DNA of 64,000 bases from an uncultured Adlercreutzia sp. (GTDB lineage: Bacteria; Actinomycetota; Coriobacteriia; Coriobacteriales; Eggerthellaceae). A program made the position numbers and the translations under genes. The notes below the pieces were generated by a model. It saw only the letters and a list, made by a program, of their open reading frames with translations, had not been told where the DNA came from and made no database searches. The stretch covers positions 62,001 to 126,000 of the forward strand of contig NZ_CAUASN010000002.1 of the NCBI RefSeq assembly GCF_958431955.1. The letters run 5' to 3'. Of this stretch, positions 63,169 through 64,000 are shown piece by piece. Every line of letters starts with the position of its first letter. Within the stretch, counting starts at the first letter, position 1.

Positions 63169-64000
63169 TTACTCAGCCGGATTAACGGTGAAGCTGCCGC
63201 TTAAGATGTCGAAGTCGAGGGAACACGTCGGAGCGTCGGCATCGCCGTTGGCACCCGCCCCATCGCCCAGGTTGTTGGCGAAGCTGCCGGTCGTCTTGTC
63301 GACATTCGCCTCCACCCGCGTGTTTACGGGCAGCACCAGGTCCACGCTGCCCGAGGCCGAGCTGCCCGTCACCTTCGAGGGGGCCTGCGTTCCAAACGAG
63401 AGAACCGTAGCGCCGGAGGCCTGGTCCAGCTCCACCGTATCGGTAACGACGCCCTCCAGAGATATCCGACCGCTTGCCTTGCTCAGCGAGGCCCGCTCGG
63501 CCGTGACGCCCGTCACGTTCGCCTCGCCCGACGCCACGTCCATCTCCAGCTCGACACAGCTGAGGTCCTCTACCGTGTAGCGACCCGAAGCCGCCTCCAG
63601 CTCGAACAGCTCAAGCTGATCGGCCAATGACGCAGGCACTGTGACCGTCAGGTCCTTCTGGCCGAACCAGCTCTGCGAGCACCCGGACAGGCCGCCATTG
63701 CCTTCCATGTAGGAAACGGACAGGACGCCGCCCTCGACCTCGCACACCATCACAGGGCACGAGCCGCTGCGCACCGTCTCCTCCACGATCACCTTGCCGC
63801 CCGTCTCGTCGTCGGACGCCACCCACACGTACCCCGAGCCGGCCAGCCAGTTCAACTCGATAGCACTCACCTCGGAAGCGTCCGCCTCGAAGCGGGTGCC
63901 CTCGGTCGTCGTCTCGTAACTGCCGGGGCGGCCCAGGTCGGACAGCGCACCGTCCATGACATTGATGCCGGCACATCCCAGCACGCCGCCGGGCCACAGT
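63169..64000 (-). CDS. DUF4097-like putative adhesin/lipoprotein, 5' end missing (partial, at least 277 codons)
   Basis: The frame stays open to the right edge, so the true start is outside the window; in-frame GTG/ATG codons near 63984 are possible but lie within a plausible N-terminal hydrophobic stretch (GVLGCAGINVMDG). The body is a chain of beta strands with the S/T-G repeat pattern of DUF4097 proteins (EADASEVSAIELNWLAGSGYV, ASGRYTVEDLSCVELEMDVASGEANVTGV, SKASGRISLEGV, ASGSVDLVLPVNTRVEANVDKTTGSF). Such proteins are probably cell-surface or periplasmic beta-helices of unknown function. Confidence 0.75.
   Translation of the reverse strand, partial: LWPGGVLGCAGINVMDGALSDLGRPGSYETTTEGTRFEADASEVSAIELNWLAGSGYVWVASDDETGGKVIVEETVRSGSCPVMVCEVEGGVLSVSYMEGNGGLSGCSQSWFGQKDLTVTVPASLADQLELFELEAASGRYTVEDLSCVELEMDVASGEANVTGVTAERASLSKASGRISLEGVVTDTVELDQASGATVLSFGTQAPSKVTGSSASGSVDLVLPVNTRVEANVDKTTGSFANNLGDGAGANGDADAPTCSLDFDILSGSFTVNPAE

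Noticed and set aside
62970..63185. A 71-aa plus-strand frame after HtrA
   Set aside because: It runs straight through the inverted repeats of palindromic element B and has no ribosome binding site.

Overview
The window is high-GC, densely coding DNA and splits into two parts. Positions 1 to about 34,290 are most of a temperate siphovirus-type prophage. Positions 34,292 to 64,000 are bacterial chromosome. The chromosomal part carries Tat-exported DMSO-reductase-family molybdoenzymes with DmsB, DmsC and TorD partners, a Tat-exported flavoprotein reductase, and large LuxR regulators whose N-terminal half is a multi-pass membrane domain. This combination is typical of Eggerthellaceae (Coriobacteriia, Actinomycetota), probably an Eggerthella or Gordonibacter relative. 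The species cannot be fixed from sequence alone.

Prophage, left to right: an early promoter with a repressor-type inverted repeat (95-137); small early genes including a Cro-like HTH protein; a recombination and replication block (RusA resolvase, ParB-like protein, DUF1351, RecT/Bet annealase, replication-initiator-like protein, DnaC-like loader); DNA modification (a DPPY methylase and a C5-cytosine methylase that contains a nested second reading frame); HNH nuclease; packaging and head genes (a TerS-TerL fusion, portal, a minor head protein fused to a zinc-peptidase domain, scaffold, major capsid); A118-type connector and minor capsid genes; tail tube with an Ig-like domain, tail chaperones, tape measure, Dit and Tal. 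After the tail tip comes a complete diversity-generating retroelement (DGR), then holin, a lysis-associated membrane protein, amidase endolysin and a strong terminator. The prophage ends at the 3' end of a tRNA-Ala(GGC) gene, the likely attachment site. The integrase and immunity genes must lie left of position 1.

The main discovery is the DGR at 29,124-32,223: a tail-tip target gene with a variable repeat (VR), an Avd-like accessory gene, a template repeat (TR), and a reverse transcriptase, in the same order as in Bordetella phage BPP-1. VR and TR align over about 125 bp with 12 differences, and every difference is opposite an adenine of the TR. That is the signature of adenine-directed mutagenic homing. 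A small hairpin lies just downstream of VR. The system probably diversifies the phage receptor-binding tip.

Chromosome: tRNA-Ala, Mrp ATPase, a small conserved gene, a YfcE-like phosphoesterase; a DmsA-DmsB pair divergent from a c-heme-type sensor kinase and its response regulator; a five-gene operon (DmsA, two DmsB, TorD chaperone, DmsC anchor) divergent from a membrane LuxR regulator; a CPBP intramembrane protease; a lower-GC, toxin-antitoxin-like pair under a promoter framed by a perfect 13-bp inverted repeat; a Tat flavoprotein reductase divergent from a second membrane LuxR regulator; a BspA-like repeat protein divergent from a VWA/MoxR pair; an HtrA protease; and a partial DUF4097-like protein running off the right edge. 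Two intergenic palindromic elements (57,836-58,023 and 63,002-63,123) share an internal core and may belong to an uncharacterised repeat family.
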